In this document: one piece after another, positions 35,901 through 46,195 of the stretch
Layout of the letters: the number at the start of each line of letters is the position of its first letter
Position numbering within the stretch: the stretch's first letter is position 1
Assembly: GCA_036768485.1 (NCBI GenBank)
Contig: JAVLUZ010000154.1
Location: 2,119,634 to 2,183,633, forward strand
DNA length: 64,000 nucleotides
Direction of reading: 5' to 3'
Origin: Mermis nigrescens
Lineage: Eukaryota > Nematoda > Enoplea > Mermithida > Mermithidae
Notes under the pieces: generated by a model
The model's database searches: none
Seen by the model: only the letters and a program-made list of their open reading frames with translations
Told to the model about the DNA's origin: nothing
Translations under genes and position numbers: made by a program

Positions 35901-36086
35901 AGTTAGTAAATTTCACGCGTTCAAATGCATTATCATGTTGATGCAAGTTTAGGACTATGCTTTACACCACATTTTGAATGATAGTGTAAAATGTATCAAT
36001 TTACGCTCTACACTGTATTATTTATTTTCACTTTTTTCTGAATTTTATTAATTATTTTTTTACTTTTTTCTTTAAATTTTATTTAG
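32958..36086 (+). other. JAGN1 intron 1 (3.1 kb)
   Basis: Bounded by GT (32958) and TTTTATTTAG (ending 36086). It contains a truncated family-A copy near 34448-34532 (minus, beginning CACACCTGGGCGTG), GTACAAAG fragments of family C near 33898-33920 and 34545-34605, and many GTGTAAA/TTTACAC motifs between 34900 and 36020. No alternative exon was recognised. Confidence 0.75.
34448..34532 (-). mobile_element. Truncated family-A MITE
   Basis: Begins CACACCTGGGCGTGGGGG and contains the GAAACCAAAATACTCCCC block of family A, then stops where GTACAAA-rich family-C-like sequence starts. Confidence 0.65.
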
Positions 36087-36629
36087 TGTGGTTAATAAAT
36101 TTCGATTGAAATTCGTCCTCTGCCTGCACATCGCCCTAGTCTTACTGATTTTTCTCAAAGTACTCGAAGATCTTTTGGATCAGTTCGATTTGGATTTCGG
36201 CCCGTTGGAGCGCCTGAACGTTCCGACCCCCATTTTTGGGATTATTGGTGGTTGCTCAGCCTCATACCGGCCCTGCTGGCCCTTGGCTCGTTGCCAAAAA
36301 ATAATCACCGCGCGTTGAAGCGCAGTTATTACGGTTTTTTCCTACTCGGCTTGTTGCCAATCGCGTTCGGCGCCGGCCATTTGTTGCCCGATTTGATTCA
36401 ATACGTTTATCACCCGGCCGCCGAATCTGAGCGCGATTTGCAATTTTTTCTCAATTTTCCCATGATCGTGCTCGAATACGCCTTTTTCGCTCTAGCTTTT
36501 CAAATTCACGCGTTCGCCATGTACTTTTCGACCCAATTGATCAAAACGTGGCAGCCGGCTACAGTAACAACAACCAAAGCGGACGCGACCAAAAGTCAAT
36601 CCAATCAAGATTTTAAGAAAAATGATTAA
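36087..36629 (+). CDS. JAGN1: JAGN1 homologue, exon 2 (frame break at 36233-36237)
   Basis: This exon encodes the membrane part and C-terminus of the Jagunal homologue. Hydrophobic spans are visible at FVLCLHIALVLLIFLKVL, LLSLIPALLALGSL, FFLLGLLPIAFGAGHLL and FPMIVLEYAFFALAFQIHAF, agreeing with four membrane segments. LKVLEDLLDQFDL and the later WDYWW..SL match conserved family positions. Up to ...VPTPIF one frame is used, and from WDYWWLLSL onward another, so one base is missing at or near the T5 run 36233-36237. The stop is at 36627-36629. The protein ends FKKND; the lysines at -4 and -3 form a KKxx ER-retrieval signal, as in human JAGN1 (KKHN). This supports the second frame and the stop. 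Confidence 0.92.
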
Positions 36630-36850
36630 TCAATTAATTATTAATTAATTAATTATTTAGTTTAATTGGTTTACAACGAATGCTTGCTAGCATACATATG
36701 TGCGTACGTGTACATCATAAGAATTTAGGGGCCAGAGTTAACCGTCGAAAATTTTCTTAAAAAGTGCCTTTTTGGGCTTAAAAATGATTTTACGCACCTC
36801 TGTGTCAATGGAGCTTTTTTGGTTTTTGGACAATAGTAATCCCTCTCTAG
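36630..36850 (+). other. 3' flank of the Jagunal gene
   Basis: Starts with an AATTAATT-rich stretch (36627-36668). No AATAAA signal is seen in the first 100 bases, so the polyadenylation site was not located. Confidence 0.4.
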
Positions 36851-37014
36851 CAGGCACGTAGCTGGCCCTCCTATTTTGGGGGGGGGGACCAACATCAATT
36901 TTGGGGGGTCCAAGCAAAAATAGCACAAAATAACGGGTAAAAAGTCCTATTTTTCCGGTTTTTCTGAATTTGGGGGGGTTCCGGATCCCCCATTCCCCCA
37001 CAGCTACGTGCCTG
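36851..37014. mobile_element. hAT-like MITE, family E
   Basis: 164 bp with long inverted ends CAGGCACGTAGCTGGCC and (complement) CAGGCACGTAGCTGTGG. The flanks are CTCTCTAG (36843-36850) and CTATCTAG (37015-37022), 7 of 8. It contains two G runs. A related end occurs at 2067-2084. Confidence 0.88.
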
Positions 37015-37289
37015 CTATCTAGATCATAAAATATCAGCTTTCGGAAAAATTGAGTAAAATTTAAGAAAATATGGACTACCTTTTGCTCTTATTCCTGATA
37101 TTATACGTGTCCTAATAATGGCGATCTAAAAATAGCTATTCTGTTTTTAATTAGTCTGAAATGACTATATTTAAATTTAAGAATTGATTCTGTTGATCCA
37201 ATTAATCGCCAAAAAATGTATAAAGGCAAAAATTGGAAGATTATCATCCGAAATTTGTCGGCTCTAGTCGGTGATTTTTCGAACGATAA

Positions 37290-37545
37290 GTGTGTAGGGT
37301 AAGGGCAGTAAATACGCGTGTTAGGGCTCGAAAGGGTGGGGTCCCGCGACCATTTTTATGATGTACATAGGAGTAAATGACCTCAATCTTCTGCCAAAAA
37401 GTAAAAATAGTCAAAAACGCAGGTTTTTTTTCCAAAAATCAATGGGAGAGGGGGTCAAAACTTTTCTGGCCTGGGTGGGTTGGGGGACGACCAACTTTGG
37501 GTGTGTAATGAGGATGCCATACCCCTGCTACATGTATGGGTAAGA
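37290..37545. repeat. Dispersed repeat fragment, family J
   Basis: GC-rich block with GAGAGGGGGTCAAAACTTTT, GGGGGACGACCAACTT and CCCCTGCTACATGTATGGG. The same order of phrases is seen near 41080-41310, 47690-47900 and 63440-63670. The ends were not defined. Confidence 0.55.
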
Positions 37546-37725
37546 AACCTGCTGGTTATTTCGTCAGGAAGTAGTGAAATCGCCCGGAAAAGGCCTTCAA
37601 ACAATCAGTTTCTGGCTAGAAATGGGAACCGGTCAAGCGGGATTCAAAATTTTAGATTCTTGTCCAATGTTCCATAATAATCGACTTTTTTGACATGTTG
37701 AAACGAATTTACCATCGTGTTGGTG

Positions 37726-38141
37726 CATGTATGCACAGCATGGGGATTCGGGGGGGGGGGGATGTTGAAATTATAAAGTGCTTTTTTGGGTCCAAAAATG
37801 GTAGGTACGCGTCAAAAACATCGTTTTTCAGTGTTCTTGACGATGCTCTATCTTTGTTGAGCATAAAAACATAAAAAATTCCTCAAAAAAATCTAGAAAG
37901 TCGGGACAAATGGAACAAAATATAGTCAAAACATGAGTATAATGGCGCGAAGCGCCGAAAATTTGCCACTTTCTGAGCAAATGGATAGTTAAAAACGCTT
38001 AAAAAAGCATCTTTTCTACAAATTTCTACAAAATTTTTGGGAACTATCTAAAAATCGTCAAGTCTGGAGGGGCAGATGAAAAATTTGAGGGGGGGGGTGG
38101 CTGAAACCCTCCCCTCCATTTCCCTCCACAGATTATGTATG
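37726..38141 (-). mobile_element. hAT-like MITE, family B (inverted copy)
   Basis: 416 bp from CATGTATGCACAGCATGGGG to CAGATTATGTATG, with the GGCGCGAAGCGCCG core near 37944. The flanks TGTTGGTG and GTGTGGTG match only in part (5 of 8), so the target duplication is weak here. Confidence 0.78.
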
Positions 38142-38377
38142 GTGTGGTGGCTTATTTACAAAATATGGGTAGTTCGATTCCTAAAAGTTTTTGATTAAGA
38201 AAAATTGTTTACTAGAAGTTTTTCTAAAAAAACAAACATTTTAAAAAATCATTAGATTTTTGTCCAACAGTCCTTTACTCCAATGAATCTAAGTAAGTAT
38301 TTTGTTTGCCGATGAGTCCGATTTCCAAAACGAATCAGTTTTTTCAGTAGACGTGAAATTATGATCTTATACAACAG

Positions 38378-38542
38378 CAATGGCGGATTTAGGGGGGGCG
38401 GCCGCCCCCTATTGGCCCAAAATAGTGCGCAAAATTGACGATTTTTGAGCGATTTCTAGCGATTTTCTGGTTAAAACGGCTAATTTTTTTGCCCAAGTCA
38501 GGGTTCCGCCCCCCCCTTAGGAAAATCCTAGATCCGCCACTC
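38378..38542. mobile_element. hAT-like MITE, family D
   Basis: 165 bp between an exact 8-bp TACAACAG (38370-38377 and 38543-38550). The ends are CAATGGCGGATTTAG and (complement) GAGTGGCGGATCTAG. CAGTGGCGGATCTAG-type ends are a familiar hAT terminus. A second copy lies at 61947-62101. Confidence 0.92.
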
Positions 38543-38822
38543 TACAACAGACATTATTGCTGTCGCTCTGGTTATGTTTGTTCTGTTTTAACGATTTATG
38601 CGAATTTTGTTTAGTTTATTCGTTAGAAAATTGATTTATGGCATGATATTTCAAACTTTGTACCTACTTCGTATAAAAATTCGGCTTTACAATGTGTGAT
38701 TTAAAGTTTTTAATGCGTCTGGTTTACTTACCGTAATAAATCTTGTTCGGTCTTAATACATTGACATTTACTACTAACATGCTGAAAATCTAGTTTTATT
38801 ATTTTCTTTACATACGAGCAGA

Positions 38823-39051
38823 CATGGGCAGCACCAAAATTCTGGGGGTGCAAGATGCTCAAAGGTCAAAAAAATGGTCCTAAAAATAAAGGTATGGCGA
38901 GAAACACCATTTTTAACGCTTGTCATCAAGCACTATCCATTGGCATCAAAAATTGCGAAAAAACCCAAAAATATTTCCAAAAATCGAATTCTGGGGGTAT
39001 TTGGCCTTCTGGGGGTGCATAACCCCAAACTCCTTCACGCCCACGTGAGCA
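38823..39051 (+). mobile_element. hAT-like MITE, family A
   Basis: From CATGGGCAGCACC to GCCCACGTG, with the family core (CGCTTGTCATCAAGCACTAT). The left end is a few bases shorter than in other copies and the flanking duplication is unclear. Confidence 0.78.
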
Positions 39052-39584
39052 TACGCGTGATATTGACCTGGAGTAGCAAAAATATTCCCATTTTGTTACT
39101 TTTCTGAAGAAGTTCGATTTATGATTTTCGAAAGGTGGTTTAATCCAGGCTGATTATTTTCAGCTTTTCATCATAGAAACCTTGAATGGGTTATTTTCAA
39201 GTTAATTCCTAAATAAGTGCACAATTAATTAGTTTGAAAATATTGTAGAAGAGATTGGTTTTTGTTATTTTTATGCTTCCACCGACAATATCAATAATTT
39301 GGATAAAAATTTTGTACGAAAGTTGCGATGCCTAAAATAAAAAGATTCTTGAAGTTTTATAAAGAATGCATGTAGAATAAACTGAAAAACACTTTAAAAA
39401 ACTCAAAATCTGGTGCGTTTACGCCCCAGAAACAGATTAAACGTATTTCATATCTATATTGATAAACGTGCATAATCGTTGCTAAAAGCATATATGGTCA
39501 GCATCATACGTGCACGTCATGGTATGTAATACGGAGAAAGCGGCCTGAGTTTGAGAAATTTTTTGCTAAATTGCGTCTGTTGAC

Positions 39585-39841
39585 CATAGGCGGGCAGCAC
39601 CGAAATTCTGGGAGGGGGGGGTGAGTGAAAAAATTTTCAAAGGTCAAAAAATGGTCTTAAAAGTGGTTGTATGGCGAAAAAACTCCATTTTTCGACGTTT
39701 CTCATCGAGCACTATCCAATGGCATCAAAAAATCGCTAGAACAGCAAACAAAATTTTCTAAATTTGAAACCGGGGGGTATTTTGATTTCTGGGGGTATTT
39801 CAACTTCAGGGGGGTGCAAACTCCCCCCACGCCCACTTGTG
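39585..39841 (+). mobile_element. hAT-like MITE, family A
   Basis: 257 bp from CATAGGCGGGCAGCACC to GCCCACTTGTG, with exact 8-bp CTGTTGAC at 39577-39584 and 39842-39849. Confidence 0.93.
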
Positions 39842-39995
39842 CTGTTGACTCAGTGGTAGACGAGTTGAAGACAATTTTTTGACGTTTCTGTTGATGCTCT
39901 CTCTGAGGCATAACAAAACTTTTCAAGAAAAATATGAAATTGAACAAAATGTCAAAAATGGCTACTCGACGTGGAACGACTAAAATGGTAATTAT

Positions 39996-40227
39996 CGTAG
40001 GTTGGCAGCACCAAAATTTGCGGGGGGGGTGCAAAATCTTTCAAAGGTCAAAAAATGGTCCTAAAAATAGTGGTATGGCGAAAAAACTCATGCTTTTTGT
40101 TTCTCATCGAGCACTATCAATTCGCGTCAAAAAATTGCGAAAAAATGTTTAGAAATTGTATTCTGGGGGTATTCGACCTTCTGGGGGTTGCATACCCCCA
40201 AACCCCCCATCTCAACGCCTACATGTG
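39996..40227 (+). mobile_element. hAT-like MITE, family A
   Basis: 232 bp from CGTAGGTTGGCAGCACC to GCCTACATGTG. The flanks are GTAATTAT (39988-39995) and GCAATTAT (40228-40235), 7 of 8. Confidence 0.9.
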
Positions 40228-40764
40228 GCAATTATAGACAAAAAAAATTGTGAAAAGCTCACAAAGGCGTTTTTTGAGGTTTATTTGGAAAGTGCTTTAC
40301 CGATTTTTCCAGGTGGGCAAAAATTACTTTTGGCCATACCGAGCTGAAATTTAGGAATAATTTCGTATTAAATATCGACCAAGGCTTGCGTCTTTTTCCA
40401 GTTCGAATGACGTTTCGACCCCTCGGCTTGTTTAAATGCCTAATTTGAATGAGGAGCTATAAATGCATGATTTGAAAGTGCATTCCGTTTAACAGAAAAT
40501 GCGTTTTTTGTGCAATTAACTACGTCGGATGCAATTCTTTCATAATGGATGTCGACTTTATGAAAGAAGTAATATTTTCGGAGTAATTCAACTTGATATA
40601 ACATTTGGACAATCAGACTTGTATTTCTTAATCCCTATAACAAGTTAAAAAACGTTTTTGCGCCATTTATTTTATTTTTGAAATCACTTGACAGACTATT
40701 CATTTTTTTAAATTTCAATCATATCACTTGCTGTCAAATTTTTTAATTTCGTGGATACATAGCA

Positions 40765-41310
40765 CTTAAATTCTGGGGTTCAAAAACGTTTTCAAACATG
40801 TGCCTCAAAATTGATGGTAGGGGCAAAGCAGACACCATTTTTCGACGTTCTCCATTGAGCTCTATGCGTTGGCAGAAGAAAAACGCTAAGCAATGGAAAA
40901 ATCGTGAAAATTCAATTTTGAATGTATCCTGGATTCTGTGGGGCTCTTGGATTCATCGGATACAGGACCCTATTCCCATCTTCGGTAGAAATAGTCGTTC
41001 AACCTCCTTTATGTTCAAACGTGAATCTGTCTATTTTTCCATACTAGAGGGTCTGGATTCCTTGGGTACGTGCAACGACTCTAAATTTTGGGAGGGGCTC
41101 TTGCCATTTTTGGGAGCCAATTAGCCTCCAATTTTTAGCCAAAAATGGCGGAAAAGCACCGAAAATTCGAGGGGGTCAAAATTTTCTGACTTTTCGAAGG
41201 TTGGGTACGGCCGACTTGGGTTGGCGATTCCCATTCCCCTGTTAAATGTATGCATGAAGGCCTCTTGGATTCTGGGGTGTCCAAATTCCCACGGCCCCCG
41301 TGTGGATGCA
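40765..41310 (+). repeat. Degenerate family-A and family-J repeat blocks
   Basis: The left part (about 40765-40925) follows family A (CACCATTTTTCGACGTTCTC and GTTGGCAGAAGAAAA) with lost ends. The right part (41080-41310) follows family J. Together they lie immediately upstream of AFG3L2 exon 1. Confidence 0.55.
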
Positions 41311-41345
41311 AATAAGCTGGCTCGAATTTTAGCGACGATTCAGTC

Positions 41346-41462
41346 ATGTTAGCATTAGTGAATTGTCGACGACTGAGTCATCGGATGCAGTGTAAATTAT
41401 TGCGGAGGTATATATCGTCCGATCAATGGAGGATGTTTTCGTCGCATAGTAGAGATTTAATT
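41346..41462 (+). CDS. AFG3L2: AFG3L2 exon 1, mitochondrial presequence
   Basis: Thirty-nine codons starting MLALVNCRRLSHRMQCKLLR and continuing RYISSDQWRMFSSHSRDLI, followed directly by an excellent donor GTAAGT at 41463. The peptide has no Glu and only two Asp, is rich in Arg, Ser and Leu, and can form an amphipathic helix, as expected of a matrix-targeting presequence. The exon ends in phase 0, and exon 2 begins in phase 0. No in-frame ATG lies closer upstream. The exon is too short to stand out by length; I infer it from composition, donor and phase, as presequences are not conserved between species. Confidence 0.8.
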
Positions 41463-42029
41463 GTAAGTTTTATTATGGCGAAACTTTGATATCGTGCTCA
41501 TTGCGTTTGAACGAGTGCTAAGTGTAATCTGTTTTCTATAAAAATTAAAAGCTGATATTAAAAAAATATTTTAAAAGAATAAAAAAATTAATTAAAAAAG
41601 CTGAAAACGTGCACAAATTATATTAAATGAGATAATTGAAAAGAGAAGCAACGACAGTGACATCGAGTTAGCGAATAGTTAATTAGGCTAATAATAAAGC
41701 AACGTTACGTTAGAAAGAAGGTTTATATATTCAAATTGCGAATATAGGTAAAGTTTTTCTATTCTCCGTTTTGTTTTTTCTGGGAAATCAGTTTTTATCC
41801 GAGCGTCGTTGATCTTCATTAAAAAAGTTCTATCTTACCTACATACTGGATGTATATTTCGGTCGAAACCTATTTTTTTAATCAAAAACGGTTACAGTTC
41901 GATAGGTAAATCTTGAATTACTCCAATGAGTTATCATATTTTTAATCTATTTTTTAATTTATTTTTACGTTTTTATCATAAATTTTGCTTCTTTATGATT
42001 TTTATTAGGTATACGTGATATAAATTATC

Positions 42030-42426
42030 AATGAACGCCTGGTTCACCCCAGAAAAATTTTCGCCCTTCCCCCGTAAAAATTTTTTCACCCCCCCCAGAA
42101 TTGGCGGCGATTTTTTGAAAGTTGCCGAAAATTTCCTTAAAATTTTTAAGCGTTTTTATCTATCCATTTGCCTCAAAGTGCCAAATTTTCGTCGCTTCGT
42201 GCCATTATATATATACTGTTGTTTTGACTAAATTATGTTCAATTTGTTCCGACCTTTTTGATTTTTTTCCGAAATGTTTTTATATTTTTATGCTCTAGAA
42301 AGATAGAGCATCGTCATAAACGCTGAAAAACGATGTTTTGACGCGTGCCCACCATTTTTGGACCCAAAAAAGGTACTTTATTATTTTGACCCCCCCTCCC
42401 CAGCATTCCCATGCTGTGCATGTATG
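42030..42426 (+). mobile_element. hAT-like MITE, family B
   Basis: Lies in intron 1. From CAATGAACGCCTGG to GTGCATGTATG, with the family's C-rich flanks, GCTTCGTGCC core and ATGCTCTAGAAAGATAGAGC. The target duplication is not evident. Confidence 0.75.
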
Positions 42427-42694
42427 GCTAGATATATTGCGTTTTCGCCTAATTTTAAGCTGAAATTGGGCTTTTTCTCTGTTTCGTAGCGAAAATTGAT
42501 GAGTCACCCAAATCGCTAGGTACCGGAATTAACGAGAGACCATTTTTACCCGGTGTTATTGACCAGCTTATCAAAAGACCCACAGAAAAAGCTCAAATAA
42601 CTTATTTTTGCATTAGATTTTTGGACAAATTTTTTGAAAAATACTCAATAATTGATTGATTGTTTGTTTTAATTAGCATTAACTTATGAATCAG

Positions 42695-42933
42695 GTGCTC
42701 AATTCTGCGTCCGATAACGCAATATTGCTAAATCGCATTAGTCCCGCATTCAAGCTGAATTTAATCGTACGCGACATTTTTGAAAAACTTTTTCCCGCGA
42801 TTTCGCGATGTAGTCAGCAGCCGCCGAAAGGTTTTGGCAAATTTGCGGGCAAAAATCAAAAAAATGCATCCGATCAGCAATCGGGCCAGAATACCGAAGA
42901 AAAAACGACGACCTCGGATCAAAAAACCGGTTC
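42695..42933 (+). CDS. AFG3L2: AFG3L2 exon 2
   Basis: Seventy-nine codons plus two bases, preceded by ATGAATCAG. It encodes VLNSASDNAILLNRI..., then IFEKLFPAISRCSQQPPKGF and GKFAGKNQKNASDQQSG. This matches human RFCSRPPKGFEKYF and the charged, low-complexity stretch that follows. The ATG at 42686 is in frame but lies upstream of the acceptor, with a TAA two codons before it, so I prefer splicing from exon 1. The donor at 42934 (TC|GTTTTAC) is weak but is the only one giving phase 2 into exon 3; GTTCGT at 42930 would give the wrong phase. Confidence 0.88.
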
Positions 42934-43804
42934 GTTTTACTCGGATTTGATCTAAAAATAGTTTTTTAATTTTTCAAGAGGGCGTGAACGAAATAATAGA
43001 ATAAAAACGAAAAAGAATTGGAAATTGGAAATAATTAAAACGTTAATTTCTGAAATTCAATAAATTTCGAGCTTAGGATATCAAATAAGATTCTCTGGTA
43101 CATTTTTGACCGATTTAGAACCAATTTTTTAAACTTAAAAATTTGTTTCTACTTGATTATTCATTTATGTACGTTTTATGCCGTATTTTTTAGCGATTTT
43201 TCCTATTTGTGATGTAAACCGGCTTAGAACGCATTTTAAGAAAGTCTGGTCATTTTTTTGTTTTCAAAAAAGGTTATCAATTTAGATCCGACAAAAATTG
43301 CTTTGAATACCCGAATACTTGTTTGTGCTGTACAGTAGACGTAAATGGTGGACCACTTTACGCCCCATAATACATTGTAATGTAGCATGCTTAGAATCTA
43401 TATTAAATTATAAAATAATGGAAGTAAAGGTGGGTAGTTAGTAAGATTTTGTGTTGTAAACTAATCATGTATAGTGGGGTGGACTGCCTTACACCCAGTA
43501 ATCAATTTTAGGATAACGATATCAGAATTCATATGAAGGTAAGCGGGTTTCTGGGTTTTAGTAAAGTAAATTAATCATAAACGGTGGATAACTTTACACT
43601 GCCCTCAGTAGTAAATTTTATGAATTACGATAACAAGCCTAAAATCAAATTAAAATAGGTAGTCGGGGATTCTGTGTTGTAAAGTAATGATAAACGGCGC
43701 ACAACTTTACACTCGGTAATAAATTTTACGATAACGAGCTTAAAATCAGTACAAAGTTGTTAAATTAGTTTAAATAAACGTAGTTAGGGATTCTGAGTTG
43801 TAAA

Positions 43805-44181
43805 CAGATACGCACAGCATGGGAATTCTACGGAGGGGGGATTTTAAAGCGCCTTTTTTGGGTTCAAAACTAGCGGGTACGCGTCGAAAACACCATTTTT
43901 CGGCGTTTCTGACGTTTCTCTACCTTTCAAGAGCATAACTTAAAAAGATTTGGAGAAAAACTTCAAAAAAATTGAACAAATTGAACAAAATATAGCCAAA
44001 ATATGACTATATGGCGCGAAGCACCGAAAGTTTGACAGTTTTGAGCAAATAGATAGCCAAAAACGCCTAAAATGCACCTTTTTATACAAATTTTCGGAAA
44101 TTCTTGAAAACTTTCGAGAAATCGCGAATTCTCGGGGGGGGGTGAAAATGTTTCCTGTAGGGGCCCCCAATATCATGAACG
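43805..44181 (-). mobile_element. hAT-like MITE, family B (inverted copy)
   Basis: 377 bp from CAGATACGCACAGCATGGG to ATATCATGAACG. The flanks are GTTGTAAA (43797-43804) and GCTGTAAA (44182-44189), 7 of 8. Contains the GGCGCGAAGCACCG core. Confidence 0.88.
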
Positions 44182-44416
44182 GCTGTAAACCAATCGTAAA
44201 TAGTGGACCAATTTACTTTCGGCGACATAGCGAAATTTTTTGTGTTTGGACATCGATTATTGCTGTGAATTTAAAAGATTTTATCTTTTTGACAGCATCG
44301 GGCGGCGTACTGTAGTTCATTCATGGAGTATTGTCTGATCTTAATATCAAACAAAGTTAAGCTAAATTAAATTGCACCTAATTTATTAAGTCAGTTTCCG
44401 GCCAAATAGGACTATA

Positions 44417-45054
44417 ACTAGCAAAGAAAAATGCTCCGACGGAACAAAAAAGGAAGATATACTTGAATTTCTTCATTGTTAAGGATGTAAAAGGAGGGAA
44501 AAAGGGAAAATTTCCCTATATGCGCAGAAGCCATAGGAATGTGCCCCTAAACAACGCAAAAATCGAAGTATATTCTGCGGCCTATACACGTTTCTGCATA
44601 TTTTCCGTAGTAATTCCGATTACGATGGCGTGTATTTTTATTGCTTTATTTTGGTAAATTTAAAGAAAATTCAGTGGTTTTTCATGCAAACTACTGAGTT
44701 GGCCATGAAGGTGTAAAGTTTACACTATTATGTTTTACGCCAGAGCATTGTGGAAGGTCAAGATTTCATGAAATAAATAATACATTGCTTAATTAATAGT
44801 CATGGAAGTGTCTTCAATGCTCTTTTGCAGAAACACTTAAAAACGTTTTGTGACTACAACCACATTTTTCACAGGCCGCAGAATATACTTCAATTTTTGC
44901 GTTGTTTAGGGGAAGTCTGACTGTTTAGCACATTCCTATGGCTTCTGCGCATATAGAGGAATTTTCGCTAGTCCCCTCCTTTTACATCCTTAATAATGAA
45001 GAAATTCAAGTATATTTACCTTTTTTGTTCCATCGGAGCATTTTCTTTGCTAGT
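44417..45054. mobile_element. Foldback element, second copy
   Basis: Inverted arms at about 44417-44590 and 44872-45054 begin ACTAGCAAAGAAAAATGCTC and share ATTCTGCGGCCT/AGGCCGCAGAAT at the inner edge. The arms match those of 7160-7913, but the centre (about 280 bp against 385 bp) is different. A 64-codon frame across the left arm is not a gene. Confidence 0.85.
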
Positions 45055-45094
45055 TCCCTTCTTTTATTTAATATTTCAGGCCATATGTATATCC

Positions 45095-45372
45095 TTAGGT
45101 GGGCAGCGTTGCGAGACGCCGAGTGGTAAACACTTTAACCTACGGATCTGGAGGTCCCAGGTTCGATTCCGCCTCGATGCAGTTCGTTTCGGCAGTCCAA
45201 CCCAGCCTTTCATCCCTCCGGGTTCGATAAATGGGAAGCTGCACTTGTGTGGCGGAGGTTAAAACCTTGGGACTTGCGCCCCCTTGCGGTATCTAGCTGG
45301 AAGCATCTTCGGATGCATGGGTAAAACCCACTTTGGGTGTGAAGCCCGGCCTCTAACCTTTAACTTTTCAAG
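45095..45372 (+). mobile_element. tRNA-derived SINE
   Basis: The head is tRNA-like, with CCGAGTGGTAAACAC in the A-box position and GGTTCGATTCCGCC as a good B box. A body with CAGCCTTTCATCCCTCCGGG, TCGATAAATGGGAAGC and CTTGCGCCCCCTTGCGG follows, ending in CTCTAACCTTTAACTTTT. The B box is nearly perfect, but the acceptor stem is not, so this is a SINE, not a tRNA gene. It is transcribed, if at all, by RNA polymerase III from the internal boxes. Confidence 0.78.
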
Positions 45373-45408
45373 GTTGGCAGCGCCAAATTTCTGAGGGTGT
45401 AAAAGTAG

Positions 45409-46195
45409 CTGAAGAAATTCCTTTTTTCGTCTCGAACCCTTTACACTAAAATGATCACAGATCAAGAAATATTGCATTGAAAGAGAAAAAAATTACGTTT
45501 TGAGATATTGTAGCCCTCTACATTACAAAACCAATTGCACTGCACAGAAACCAAAATTGAGTTAGATAAGCTTTAGGACACGCTAACAGTGAAAACCCCT
45601 TATACTTTACGCTTTTGTGCAACAACCATTGAGTGTAGAGAAATTTTAAGGTCAGATTCGTAATCTACAACTTAGGGGCAACATTTTTGAAAAAATTGGT
45701 CCTCCGCAAATTGTTTGATACCTAATGCTCTGGGCGGTAAAGTGCTTCTCAATGTAAACTTTACACTTATTCTAATAACGCAATATTGGGTGTATAGAAA
45801 CAAAATAAACTAGGATCTGTAACGCTAAGGTCAGGGCACATTTTGAGCATAATTAGTATGTTCCGCCTACTTAGCGGAATAGCTGAAGAAATTTCGTTTT
45901 TCGTCTCGAACCCTTTACACTAAAACGATCACAGATCAAGAAATATTGCGTTAGAAGAAAAAAAATTGGTCCTTGAGATATTGTAACCCTCTACATTATA
46001 AAACCAATTGGACTGCACAGATACCAAAATTGAGTTAGATAAGCTGAAAACACGCAAAGAGTAAAAAATCCGTATACTTTACATTTTTGTGCAACAACCA
46101 TTACGTGTAAAGAAATTTTAAAGGCCAGATTCGTAATCTACAGCTCAGGGATAACATTTAAAAAAAATTGGCCTTCCGCAGATTATTTGATTTTT
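45409..46195 (+). repeat. Direct duplication, 473-bp offset
   Basis: 45409-45720 and 45882-46192 are about 85-90% alike (shared phrases include TCGTCTCGAACCCTTTACAC, GATCACAGATCAAGAAATAT, ATTGAGTTAGATAAGCT and CAGATTCGTAATCTAC). The unit ends in the GTCAGATTCGTAATC motif of the array at 9140-10795, so both belong to one repeat family. Confidence 0.9.

Larger units (their letters stand above)
32869..36629 (+). other. JAGN1: Gene span: Jagunal homologue (two coding exons)
   Basis: Jagunal proteins are small multi-pass ER membrane proteins needed for ER organisation and secretory traffic. They are known from fly oogenesis and from neutrophil function in humans. The two exons join in phase 2: exon 1 ends AAAG|GTTCGT and exon 2 starts TTTAG|TGTG, giving HYRE-SVVNKFRLKFVL, which aligns with HYQTSVQYKSRLRF in human JAGN1. 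The 3129-bp intron is free of other exons. The frame is broken once in exon 2. If one base is missing there, the product is about 210 residues, slightly longer than the ~183 of the human protein. The AFG3L2-type gene starts about 4.7 kb downstream on the same strand. Confidence 0.93.

Noticed and set aside
42686..42694. In-frame ATG just before AFG3L2 exon 2 as the protein start
   Set aside because: It lies upstream of a splice acceptor, with a stop two codons before. The exon at 41346-41462 gives a better presequence, a perfect donor and matching phase.
45100..45175. Functional tRNA gene
   Set aside because: A and B boxes are present, but the acceptor stem does not pair, and a SINE body follows.
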